From Rhizocola hellebori (GTDB lineage Bacteria; Actinomycetota; Actinomycetes; Mycobacteriales; Micromonosporaceae): DNA of 64,000 nucleotides. The position numbers and the translations under genes are program-made. Positions 16,152 to 25,300 of this stretch are shown here, one piece after another. Location of the stretch: the NCBI RefSeq assembly GCF_016862955.1, contig NZ_BONY01000001.1:372001-436000 (forward strand). Direction: 5' to 3'. Below the pieces are notes generated by a model that saw only the letters and a list, made by a program, of their open reading frames with translations, had not been told where the DNA came from and did not search any database. Position 1 is the first letter of the stretch, and each line of letters starts with the position of its first letter.

Positions 16152-16440
16152 TGTCCGACTCCGCTTGATGCGTTACGAAATGGCTCCGGATGATGCGTAA
16201 CTCTTCGCCGAGTGTTGGTGGAGTTGAACGTGACCGAGCGTTATCGAGCGGTTTTGCAGGTTCAGGCGGGGGTCACCGTTGAAGCAGCCGACCGCACCTT
16301 CCGCGTCTACGACAACGACCCGTTACGCACTGAGGTGCCGGCCACCACCGCCAGGCCTATCTCCCGATTGAAAGTCCGCAAACCCGAACCACCACGCCAG
16401 AAATCCCGACCGAACTGAGCCAGAAGCACGACGACGGACA
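16152..16440. mobile_element. Internally deleted IS481-like element (MITE-like)
   Basis: The 289-bp segment starts TGTCCGACTCCGC and ends with the complement of TGTCCGTCGTCG, giving short imperfect inverted ends. Between them lies a shortened transposase frame holding only the two ends of an IS481-type protein. No target duplication is visible. The limits rest on the TGTCCG ends and are approximate. Confidence 0.45.
16212..16418 (+). pseudogene. IS481-type transposase, in-frame internal deletion
   Basis: The 68-residue frame begins MLVELNVTERYRAVLQVQAG, the typical IS481 transposase N-terminus before its helix-turn-helix, and jumps without frameshift to RTFRVYDNDPLRTEVP and ISRLKVRKPEPPR, the typical C-terminus. 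The whole DDE catalytic core is gone, so it cannot transpose by itself; it might still be mobilised by a full-length relative. Confidence 0.6.
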
Positions 16441-16443
16441 CTG

Positions 16444-16962
16444 TCACTTGACGACGTGGAAGTCAGGGTGAGCGATCCAGGCAGTCATCGCCGCTGCGTC
16501 CAAGTAGACGGCGTCGTCGACGCGAACGCAGCGACCGGCGCTGGCCAGATAGTGGAGCAGCTCTGCCGAAGGCGCAGCGCGGAAATCGATGAACACCCAG
16601 CCGTCGGCCCGCCGTGCCACTCGCTCGGCAATGCGGGCCAGGGCAGGTCGGCCGCCCAGGTCGCTGACGAAGATGTGCAACACGATGTCACAGCACATGA
16701 CCGTGCCGGCCGCCTCTGCGACGAACTGCAGCTCCTCGACACTAATCTCGAAGTCTGGCGACTGAATGTCGTATCCGTAGGGCAGGCCATCGGCAGACTG
16801 CCAGTAGCCTGGGTCGGGCTCGTACCGGACCAGGCCCTCGCTGGCCATCTCCTCCAGCACGATCGGCGCGACATAGCCTGCGGTACACGGACTCAGCACG
16901 CTCAACGCCGTTCCACCCATGACGAAGAGTACACAGCATCCCAGCAAGCTGAGGCCACACAA
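16444..16962 (-). CDS. DUF6368-like protein
   Basis: A 172-residue protein. The C-terminal half (IAERVARRADGWVFIDF, then AVYLDAAAMTAWIAHPDFH with terminal VVK) resembles a family of actinobacterial proteins I know as DUF6368, whose members end in a similar HPxF(H/R)xVK. The first about 20 residues are hydrophobic and Cys-containing; an in-frame ATG at about 16919 would remove them and may be the true start. Its stop lies 3 bp beyond the IS481-like element. The function is unknown. Confidence 0.5.
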   Translation of the reverse strand: MCGLSLLGCCVLFVMGGTALSVLSPCTAGYVAPIVLEEMASEGLVRYEPDPGYWQSADGLPYGYDIQSPDFEISVEELQFVAEAAGTVMCCDIVLHIFVSDLGGRPALARIAERVARRADGWVFIDFRAAPSAELLHYLASAGRCVRVDDAVYLDAAAMTAWIAHPDFHVVK

Positions 16963-17129
16963 CTCAGCGCGCCCTGCCGCTGGCCTTGAGCGTCACCATT
17001 GCGTGGACAACCCGATCAAGAGTGACGCACCCCACGTCCCGATAAAGATCCGTCACCGGGATCCTGAGACTCCACAAGAAACCGACGGATTTGTGCAGCT
17101 GACCCGGATCGCCGCCCGAAGGGAGTTCC

Positions 17130-17534
17130 ATGGACATAGACGAGAGCCTTCGTCGTTATGGACTGCACCCGTCCTCAGCTGATCTGCCCCGCATACGCGA
17201 CATATTGCAAGCCCAAGCCGATCTTGGGCAGGATGACCAGGACAGAGAGCTCATGAACCTGTGTTGCCTGCAGCTGTTCAACGCTGGACAACTGAGCGAC
17301 GTACTTGTCATCTGGCTGGCCAAGGAATCGAGCTGGGACGCCCACTGCTCAATCGACGTCCAACTGCTCTGCGGAGCAGGACTCTCCGCCACCAAGGCGC
17401 ACCTGGAGGCCGCTGGGGGTGAGGATGCTGCAGAAGCGCTGCGCTACCTGCTCGAGTGCGAGGCTGCCGGCGACTTCGACAACTTCTCTATAGGCGAACA
17501 AGCCCGCTGGAGGGCCAACTACTACCTCAGCTGA
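17130..17534 (+). CDS. Conserved actinobacterial hypothetical protein
   Basis: A 134-residue soluble, acidic, mostly helical protein. MDIDESLRRYGL, LMNLCCLQLFNAGQ, and VLVIWLAKESSWDAHCSIDV with QLLCGAGL form a pattern I recognise from hypothetical proteins in many actinomycetes. It may interact with other cytoplasmic proteins through helical repeats. The ATG follows AAGGGAGTTCC. No functional clue comes from its neighbours. Confidence 0.7.
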   Translation: MDIDESLRRYGLHPSSADLPRIRDILQAQADLGQDDQDRELMNLCCLQLFNAGQLSDVLVIWLAKESSWDAHCSIDVQLLCGAGLSATKAHLEAAGGEDAAEALRYLLECEAAGDFDNFSIGEQARWRANYYLS

Positions 17535-17682
17535 ATCGAGTCCCCGAGTCATCAGCCGACCGATTCGCCTGATGCCATGCCAGCCGACCGCAGCCATTTC
17601 GTTGGCCGCGGCAGCCGCGGTGAGGCCTTCTTCCAGCCCCCCATCGGCGCGGTTCGGCGTCCGGTCCGGAACTGGGGCTGGC

Positions 17683-20088
17683 TCACGATTTTCGATCGTC
17701 CTGCTCGCCCTGGGGCGTCTGGTGGGGGTGGTGGAATTTGACCCGGACGGCGTGGGCGTCGGGGTGCTCGAGTTGCTCGAGAATGGCCAGGGCTTGTTGC
17801 CAGGTGTCGCGAGCCGTCTGGAGGTTGCCGGTGGTGTGGTGGGTGTCGCCGAGGTGGGTGAGGATGGTCGCTTGGTGGTAGCGGTCGCCGAGGTCCCGGT
17901 AAAGGTCGAGGGCGTGCTGGTAGCAGGTGATGGCCTGGTCGTGGTGGCCGAGGTGGTGGTGGGCGTAGCCGAGGCTGTCCCAGACGGCGGCCTGCCCGTG
18001 GCGGTCGTCGAGTTCCTGGTGCAGGGGCAGGGCCTGCTGGCAGTGGGTGAGGGTCTGCTGGTGGTCGCCGAGCAGGGCGTGGTACCAGCCGATGTTGTTG
18101 AGGGCGTGGGCCTGCCCGCGCCGGTGGCCAGCGGCCCGGAACAGATCGAGGGCCTGCCGCGTGTGGTGCAGGGCGTCGGCGGGGCGGCCGCGCCGCTCCC
18201 ACACCTGGCCGAGGTTGAGATGGGTATGGCCCTGCCCGGCCAGGTCTCCGGCTTGGGCGGTCAGGTCGAGGGCGTGGTGCTGCTGGGTGTGGGCGTCGTC
18301 GAGGCGGCCCAGCCGGATGTAGGAGGCTGCCAGACGGCGGTGGGCGCGGGCTTGTGCGGCGGGGTCGGCCAGACGCCCTGCGGCGGCCACCGCCGCCTGC
18401 CCGGCGGCGACCTGGTCGTGCCAGTGCCCCCGCCGGCCGAGGAAGTCGTCGAGGGTCCAAGCCAGCTGCCAAGTGTGGGTGTCGAACCCGATGACGACGG
18501 CGTGATCGACAGCGGCCAGTAGCACCGGACGCTCATCGGTGAACCATTCCACGGCCTGCTGGTAGTCGGTGGGGTGTTCCGGGATTACGCCGAGCTGGGG
18601 CGGGGTGAGCGTGATCGGGTCGCGGGCCGGTTGCAGCAGCCGGACGGCAGTGTGGGCGGTGTGCAGGTAGTGGTCCAGCAACCGGTGCGTAGCGGCGTGG
18701 CGCTGCTGGTCGAGGTCGAGGCGGTGGGCCTGTTCGGCGGCGTAGGCACGTAGCAAGTCGTGGAAGGTGTAACGGCCCGAGACGCTCTCGACGAGCAGGC
18801 TCGCCCGGGTCAGCTCACCCAGCAGCGCCCGCGCCTCGGGCAGCGGAACGGCGGCGAGGCTGGCCGCCGCCGCCGCGGAGGTATCCGGGCCGGGGTGCAG
18901 GCCCAGCAGCCGAAACAACCGCGCCGCCGCCGGGGTCAGGGCCTCGTAGGACCAGGACAACACCGCCCTTACGTCAGTGGCCGGGTCATCGGTGCTCAGT
19001 GTGTCGAGCCGCCCGCCGCTGCTGTTGTCGTGTAATCCATCGGCCAGGGCGTGCAGGGGCAGGTGGGATTGGTTGGCGGCGCGGGCGGCCACGATGGCCA
19101 ACGCTAGGGGCAGCCGCGCACACGCGGTGATGATCTGCTCGACCGCGCCGGGCTCGGCGGCGACCCGGGCGGGGCCTAGACGGCGGGTCAGCAGCTGGCG
19201 CGTCTCGTCCCGAGTGAACAGGTCCAAGGTGATCGGATGGGCGCCGTCAGCGGCGACGAGCCCGGAAAGCTGATTGCGGCTGGTCACCAGGACCAGGCAA
19301 GTCGCCGCTCCGGGTAGCAGCGGGCGCACCTGGACGCTGTCGCGGGCGTTGTCCAACACGATCAGCATCCGCCGCCCTGCCAATTCACTGCGGTATAGGG
19401 CGGCCTGCGCATCCAGATCCTGCGGGATCCGCTGGGGTGGCACCTGCAGGGCGTCCAGGAACCGGCGCACCGCCTCGGCCGGGTCCATCACCGACCCTGC
19501 CGGGTCGAACCCGCGTAGGTTCACAAACAGCTGCCCGTCCGGGAACTCCTCGGCCACCTGATGCGCCCAGTACACCGCCAACGCTGTTTTGCCTACCCCG
19601 GCCGTACCGCCGATCGCCGAAATCATCACCGCGGCGCCCGCCACTGGCTGATTTTTCTGATCACGCAGCAGGCCGGTCAGCCAGGCCACTTCGCCAGCCC
19701 GGCCAGCGAAAAGGGGTACCGCCGCAGGCAACTGCCGCGGCACCACCCGCGCGGCCGCGCCCACCGACTCCCCGCCGCCGACGATGTCCACAGCACTGGG
19801 CACGTGCCGCGCCGCGGCCTCAGCCGACGCAGGTATCCTGAGCTGGCGGTACAACGCCCACGAGCCCAGCATCGCCGCGACCGCCAAGGCAGGCACCGCC
19901 ACGGGCAGTTCATCTTGGAGCAGCCCCGCCGCCCCCGCCACAAACGTCGCCAAGCCGGTCGACGCCACCACGAACACCTCCGGCCGCAACCCACCCCCGC
20001 GGCGATGTGGACCCACGGCGGCCTCCAGAATGTCGTGACAGCTTGCCCCACACAGTGTCCAGCCCTTCACCGCGTCCAGCCAGGCCAT
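17683..20088 (-). CDS. Membrane-anchored NB-ARC/TPR protein
   Basis: The 801-residue product starts at the ATG at 20088. Two hydrophobic segments lie at about residues 36-58 and 61-80. A NB-ARC ATPase follows, with Walker A GTAGVGKT (161-168), MLIVLDNA as Walker B, LVTSRN as the sensor strand, and a GLHPG-containing winged-helix region. From about residue 560 there are six or more TPR units (AHRRLAASYIRLGRLDDA, HALNNIGWYHALLGDHQQ). Such proteins are signal-triggered STAND switches, in some cases for immunity or regulation. No effector or DNA-binding domain is fused. The GC-rich DNA gives long antisense open frames over the TPR part, which are not genes. Confidence 0.85.
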   Translation of the reverse strand: MAWLDAVKGWTLCGASCHDILEAAVGPHRRGGGLRPEVFVVASTGLATFVAGAAGLLQDELPVAVPALAVAAMLGSWALYRQLRIPASAEAAARHVPSAVDIVGGGESVGAAARVVPRQLPAAVPLFAGRAGEVAWLTGLLRDQKNQPVAGAAVMISAIGGTAGVGKTALAVYWAHQVAEEFPDGQLFVNLRGFDPAGSVMDPAEAVRRFLDALQVPPQRIPQDLDAQAALYRSELAGRRMLIVLDNARDSVQVRPLLPGAATCLVLVTSRNQLSGLVAADGAHPITLDLFTRDETRQLLTRRLGPARVAAEPGAVEQIITACARLPLALAIVAARAANQSHLPLHALADGLHDNSSGGRLDTLSTDDPATDVRAVLSWSYEALTPAAARLFRLLGLHPGPDTSAAAAASLAAVPLPEARALLGELTRASLLVESVSGRYTFHDLLRAYAAEQAHRLDLDQQRHAATHRLLDHYLHTAHTAVRLLQPARDPITLTPPQLGVIPEHPTDYQQAVEWFTDERPVLLAAVDHAVVIGFDTHTWQLAWTLDDFLGRRGHWHDQVAAGQAAVAAAGRLADPAAQARAHRRLAASYIRLGRLDDAHTQQHHALDLTAQAGDLAGQGHTHLNLGQVWERRGRPADALHHTRQALDLFRAAGHRRGQAHALNNIGWYHALLGDHQQTLTHCQQALPLHQELDDRHGQAAVWDSLGYAHHHLGHHDQAITCYQHALDLYRDLGDRYHQATILTHLGDTHHTTGNLQTARDTWQQALAILEQLEHPDAHAVRVKFHHPHQTPQGEQDDRKS

Positions 20089-20521
20089 CCGCCTACAACC
20101 AGCCGACAGGTACCTCCGCGGTTGCGGGGTCGCGTGCTGTTCAATCGATCTCGCACCTATGCCGACTCGGCTATGTCGATCTCGGCCTCTCAACTAGATG
20201 CCTCAATCGGACGCGCATTCACTTGATATCACAAGGGAACGGTGACCGGTGCGCGGCCATCGTCGCTGCGCGCCGACCTCTTTTCCGGTGCTGTCTTTGA
20301 AGGAACGGACAGCCCTGCTGGCCACTCACCGCAGCAGGCAAGGTCTCCTACCTCATCAGCCTTCCGTCCCGCGCTCGTGGCGCAAACAACAACATCGCCA
20401 GAACCGAGTGACGTTTCAGGCCTTCTCCGCAGGTGTTTCCGGGCGGCTTCAGCGCACGATGCCAGCGTTGTGGGCAGAGGCGAGACAGGCTCGCCTCAGG
20501 CTAACAACGGAAAGAGGCAAC
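20089..20521. other. Gene-free interval (433 bp)
   Basis: No convincing coding signal is seen. It is the upstream region for both the NB-ARC gene (leftward) and a secreted protein gene (rightward). The rightward frame of that secreted gene stays open upstream, but without a ribosome site. No clear operator palindromes were noticed. Confidence 0.5.
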
Positions 20522-21025
20522 ATGAATCGTGTAAGGATGACGGGGCGGTTTCTGCTGGCGGTTGCCGCCGGCACCGCCCTGTTGTTCGCTACGGCGAGCA
20601 CGGCGTCGGCTGCCACAGCTGTCCAGTCCGGCGGCGTTGCTCCGGCGGCGGTCGGCGCGAACCTTACCGGCGCGACAATCACGTTCTTCACGCTAGACGA
20701 AAACAAGGACGACAACACGTTCGTCCGGGTCCAGGTACGGGACGAAAACGGTGCGCTCGCCTCCACGACCAGTGGGTTCTTCGGCGAGTTCAAGGACGGC
20801 ACGACCCGTGGACCGCTTCCGATGACGGTGCGGTCGGGCATCAAGTGGGAAACGCTGACTTTCAACAGCGTCACCATCAGCATCGTCCCGGACGGAAACG
20901 ACACGTGGAGGTTCGGGTTCGAGGTCGACTTGTTCTTCTCCGACGGGTCCGTCGAGCCTGAGTTCATCGACTTCGTGTCACTCAGCCAAAACCACAGAAG
21001 CGAAGCATTCGAGTTCGTGTTCTGA
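20522..21025 (+). CDS. Small secreted protein, unknown
   Basis: A 167-residue exported protein. The ATG follows GGAAAGAGGCAAC and is followed by a signal peptide (MTGRFLLAVAAGTALLFATA) with cleavage near ASAATA at about residue 30. The mature domain is acidic and beta-rich, with ITFFTLDENKDDNTFVRVQV and SIVPDGNDTWRFGFEVDLFF suggesting a jelly-roll or beta-sandwich. Asp/Asn-rich turns may bind calcium. No family is recognised. Confidence 0.75.
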   Translation: MNRVRMTGRFLLAVAAGTALLFATASTASAATAVQSGGVAPAAVGANLTGATITFFTLDENKDDNTFVRVQVRDENGALASTTSGFFGEFKDGTTRGPLPMTVRSGIKWETLTFNSVTISIVPDGNDTWRFGFEVDLFFSDGSVEPEFIDFVSLSQNHRSEAFEFVF

Positions 21026-21043
21026 GCCGGGACCTGAGAAAGT

Positions 21044-21079
21044 CCGTGGCCGCCCGCATCGACCAGCGGGCGGCCACGG
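21044..21079. terminator. Bidirectional terminator
   Basis: A 14-bp perfect inverted repeat (CCGTGGCCGCCCGC and complement) around an 8-nt loop lies between convergent genes ending at 21025 and 21096. Confidence 0.8.
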
Positions 21080-21095
21080 CCGTGAAATGGCAGCG

Positions 21096-22220
21096 TTAGC
21101 CGCGGAAGAGCGCGTGAGCGGTCCTGACGGTTCCCTGGATCCAGCCGACAGTCCACATGGTCCCCGTTTGCTTATCGACGCCGGCAGAAGCCAGTGCCAG
21201 CGCGGACGCCGGGTGATCTGATGAGGTTGTTACCGGCGGCGGCGGCACACTGCGATCTACGGTGAATCCTGTGCCGTCCCAGTGCTCGATGTGGTCCAGC
21301 ACTGCCGAGGGCGGCCCTGATTGGCCGAAAACCCATACATCCGTGGGGGAAAGCGCTAGTACCGCGGTCAGCGTGACCCCGGCCGAAGCGATCTCCGGCC
21401 GCCATCCGCCCTCGGTCAGGTGCAGCACACGTGACGTACACAGCAAAATGCAATTCGTACCGACCGCCCACACATCCGTTGCCGAGTTTGCCGCCACGTC
21501 GCTGAGGGCCACGGTGGCGATGTCGGCCGGAATGGGCACCTGACTCCATCGGACGCCGTCCCAGTGCAGGACCAGCGCGGCCGATCGGCCGTTCTGCAGC
21601 TGGGCCCCGACGGCCCACGCGTCCGTCGGCGAGACGGCGAATACCGATGCCAGGGAGGAAGGAACGGCTAACGGCGGCGCCAGCGACTGTTGCCATTGGC
21701 CGGCTGTCCGGCGCAGGATCAATGGCCGGGAGTTGCCGGTGCCGACAGCCCAGCCTTCAGCGGCGGTGAGCAGATCGATGTCGGCGAGGTCTCCGGTCAG
21801 CCCGGCCGGGCCGGGTTGCTCGGTCCACGCGACGCCGTCGTAATGCACCAGCAGGGGCGCTATCTTCACTGCGGCATTGGGGGATTCGATGTCGCCGACC
21901 GCCCATATGTCATCGGGCCCGACGGCATCGACGGCGTTCAGACCGGCAACGCTGGTCTCGTCTGTGGGGTCTGGAGTCGGTTCCAAGCTCCACCTGCTGC
22001 CGTTCCAGTGGACTGCCAGTGTGCGCCTCATGTCCGTGGTCCATGCACCGACTACCCAGACGTCGTCCGGCGCGACGACGGTCACGCCGGTCAGCACGAC
22101 TTCTGCGGCCTCGCTGAAGGTAGGTGGTGGCGCCACCACCCAGGCAGACGGCCCGGCGGAGGTGGAACCGGCGAACAGAACCACTGCGGCTGATGCTGTT
22201 GCGGTGAGAATTCGAGTCAC
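21096..22220 (-). CDS. Secreted beta-propeller-like protein
   Basis: The 374-residue product has an N-terminal signal peptide (MTRILTATASAAVVLFAGST). Six or so repeats follow, each with a phrase like VGPDDIWAVG, SPTDAWAVG or NSATDVWAVG and then a LHWDGVRW or VHYDGVAW strand, which is the signature of actinobacterial secreted propellers of unknown function. Two Cys in NCILLCTS could form a disulfide. No catalytic residues are evident; a binding or scaffold role on the cell surface is inferred. Confidence 0.75.
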   Translation of the reverse strand: MTRILTATASAAVVLFAGSTSAGPSAWVVAPPPTFSEAAEVVLTGVTVVAPDDVWVVGAWTTDMRRTLAVHWNGSRWSLEPTPDPTDETSVAGLNAVDAVGPDDIWAVGDIESPNAAVKIAPLLVHYDGVAWTEQPGPAGLTGDLADIDLLTAAEGWAVGTGNSRPLILRRTAGQWQQSLAPPLAVPSSLASVFAVSPTDAWAVGAQLQNGRSAALVLHWDGVRWSQVPIPADIATVALSDVAANSATDVWAVGTNCILLCTSRVLHLTEGGWRPEIASAGVTLTAVLALSPTDVWVFGQSGPPSAVLDHIEHWDGTGFTVDRSVPPPPVTTSSDHPASALALASAGVDKQTGTMWTVGWIQGTVRTAHALFRG

Positions 22221-22308
22221 GATTACTCCTATTGTCGAGGACCGTTCAATCCTGCCCAGCAGTCCACGACCGGCGCCCGCCGTAACGCACGAGGATTCTC
22301 GGTCGGCA

Positions 22309-25300
22309 TTACCCAGATTTCTGCGAGCTCCTGATGCGGTCGGCGAAGGTGATCAGCGCGGTGCGTTCCGCGGCGCCGGTCTTCGCCAGCAGGCTGGCCA
22401 CATGCTTTTCCACGGTGCGCGGGGACAGGAACAGGCGCCGTGCGATCTCGAGGTTGGTCAGCCGGTCGGCGACGCAACGGAGCACCTCGTGCTCCCGTAC
22501 CGAGATGCCGTGCGCCAAGGCGAGTGGCGGTAAGTCACCGTGCCCCCGGCGGTGCTGCGGCACCGGCGTTCCGGCCTGGCGCAGCAGTTCCCGGCAGGCC
22601 CGGGCGATCGGCGGGATGGTGGTGTGGAAGTAGCCCTCCGCGGTCCGTAGCCAAGCGCTCGGCTCCCCCCAATGATGTTCGAGCGCATGTGGTGCCACCA
22701 GACGCAAACCGAGATGCCGAGCCGTCGGGTACGCCTGCGACTCGTGAAGGAAGCGTTCCACGGCGGCTGTGTCCGCATCGATGACGGCACCCGCCAGCAG
22801 AATGAACAGGTTGTTCCATCCTGCCTGGGCTTGAACGGAGCCTGCCATCTTGGCGTGCTCGGCCCGGCCGGATTGTCCATTCAGGACAGACAGCAAAAGA
22901 TGCGGGCCCTGTATGAAAGACAGGTACGAAGTGGGCTGCCGCGCCTCTCGAGCCGCGGCGGCATCGAGCTCGGCAACGGCTGCGGCCCGATCCTCGTGCA
23001 GGAGGTGGCCGATCGCCAGGCCAAAGCCGTGTACCGCGGAAGCGAAATCGTCGTCCTCACCGCCCAGACCCTGGAAGATCGCCATCAACCGTAGTGCCTC
23101 GGCACGGTGACCGCGATGAGCCTCCGCCATGATGCGTTCACCCAGCGCGACGCGCTGCATGCTGGTGAGGCGAAGCCGGGCCGCGGTCTCCTCCACGCTG
23201 CGAGCGGCGGCGGCCGCCTCCGTGAACTCGCCCCGGCAGATCTGCGCCACCGCGGTTTCGAGGCGGATAGACAGCGCGGTGGCGACCGCGCCCGCGCTCT
23301 CGGCCGCAGTGAGCGCGTCGGCCAGCCGACCGGTGTCTCCATGGCGAATCGCATCGTCGGCACCCAGGTTGTACAGCAGCCTGATCCGCCAGTTGACCAA
23401 TCCGTGGGCCTCCGCGATCGCCAGGCCCCGCTGGTACAGAGCGTCGGCCTCGGCGAGGTCACGTAGCCGGGCGACCCCGCCAAGCGATTTCAGCGCACGG
23501 CACATGACCTCGGGCATGTTCGCCGCCTCTGCGCCGATGAGAGCCCGTTCGGCGAGGACGGTCGCCTTCGCGTACCGGTCCGCGGTCGGGTTGCCGAAGG
23601 CGAGCTCCGCCTCGACAGCGTCCAGTGCCGGATCGGGCCGCGACCCCAGCAATGTCCGGGCGCATGCCACCTCGCCGAGTCCACGCTGCCAATGCCCGGA
23701 CGCCTCGGCCACCCTGGCCATCCGTATATGCATCGCGGCCCGCGACTCAGGCGTCGCCGAAAGCCACGGCTGGCCGCTAATCGCATCTGCGTCGGCGACA
23801 CGGCCGGCGTTCGCGTAGGCGTCAACCAGTTCCACGGCAAGCGACGTCGCCAAGCCGTCGGCATCGGCGCCCGACGCCATCGATAGGGCCTGCTCCAGCA
23901 GGGCTGTCCCGGTCGAAAGCGCTCCATGTGCGACGGCCTGGCATCCCGCGACGCCGAGCAGCTGCGCCGCTCGTCGAGGCTCACCCGCCGTGGCCCACAG
24001 CCGGCCGGCAACTCTTTCCCAGCCAGGGAACCCGTCGTCCGCAGCGGCTTGTAGGGCCTGAGCCGCCCGCGCAGCCAGCATCGTGCGCTCGATCGACAGC
24101 AAACGGGCGACAATTGCTTCGGCCGTCAGGGCATGGCGAAACCCGTACCAGAGCGGGCTGTCTTGAGCCTCGACGAGCTGCGCATCGACCGCCGCGCGCA
24201 GGCTCCGCACCAATGTGTCCTCGTCAACGCCGGCCGCTGTGGCGGCGCTCCGCACCGGGAACCGGCGGCCGAACATGGCTGCTGCACGCAGAACTGTGAC
24301 CGTATCGGGATCAAGCCGTTCTACCCGGCTGGTGAGCGTCGCCGCCAGGCTCATTGGCATCGGCGCCATCGCCGAGCCGCGCATCGTCCACCTTGCTCCA
24401 TCGTGTACCAGAACACCGTCGTCGACCAATCCGACAAGCAGCTCCTCGATGTGCAGGGGCACGCCGTCGGCCGCTTCCGTAACCCGTTCGAGGACGGGTG
24501 GTGGCACCTGCTCCGCCGCCACGCCAAGGCAGGCACCCGCAAGCTGCCGCACCGCGTCGTCGTCAAGACCGGCAAGCTCGATCACGTCGGCGATGCGCCT
24601 GAGGTGTGCGGCGCGTACCAAATCGATCGCTGCACCAGGCGTGGTACGCGTGGTGCCGATCAGCAGCAGCGAATTCCCGGCCAGATTATCGATCAGATAG
24701 TCCACGATCGCGAGCGTGTCCGCATCAGCCTCGTGGAGATCTTCGAGCACAAGCAGGCACCCACCGCGCCTGCCAAGGAAGATCAGCAACCGCAGGACCG
24801 CCTCGGCAAGCACGACAAGGGAATCGTCGAATTCAGCCGTCGCGTGGATCCGCAGCTCCGGCAGGAGACGTGCCAGCGCCGGCAGGTATGGGCGCAGCTG
24901 CGGATCGTCAACCGGCCCGGATCGCCGCAGCGTCGACATCAGTGCCTCGTTCAACGGCCGGAACTGGATGTCAGCAGACGTGGCGCGGCCGCGCAGCACT
25001 GTCATGCCACGCGCTGCCGCGAACCGCTCGGCCTCGGCTGCGAGCCGGGACTTGCCGATGCCCGCTTCTCCGACAATGAAAACCGCCATGTCCGCCGCAG
25101 CAACCGAGGCCCGCAACGCGGCCAGCTCGCTGCCGCGGCCGAACAGGTCGCACTCGCCCAGGCGCACCCGCAATCCGGCAGGTGCCGGGGGCAGCGCGGT
25201 CTGCAAGCCGGTTTCCTGGCGCAGCATCGCCGATTCAAGCTCGCGCAGGGCCGGGCTCGGATCGATACCCAAGTCGTCGGCGAGGGTGCGCCGAAGCTGC

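Noticed and set aside
20249-20521. A longer N-terminus for the secreted protein at 20522
   Set aside because: It would bury the signal peptide; the ATG at 20522 has its own ribosome site.
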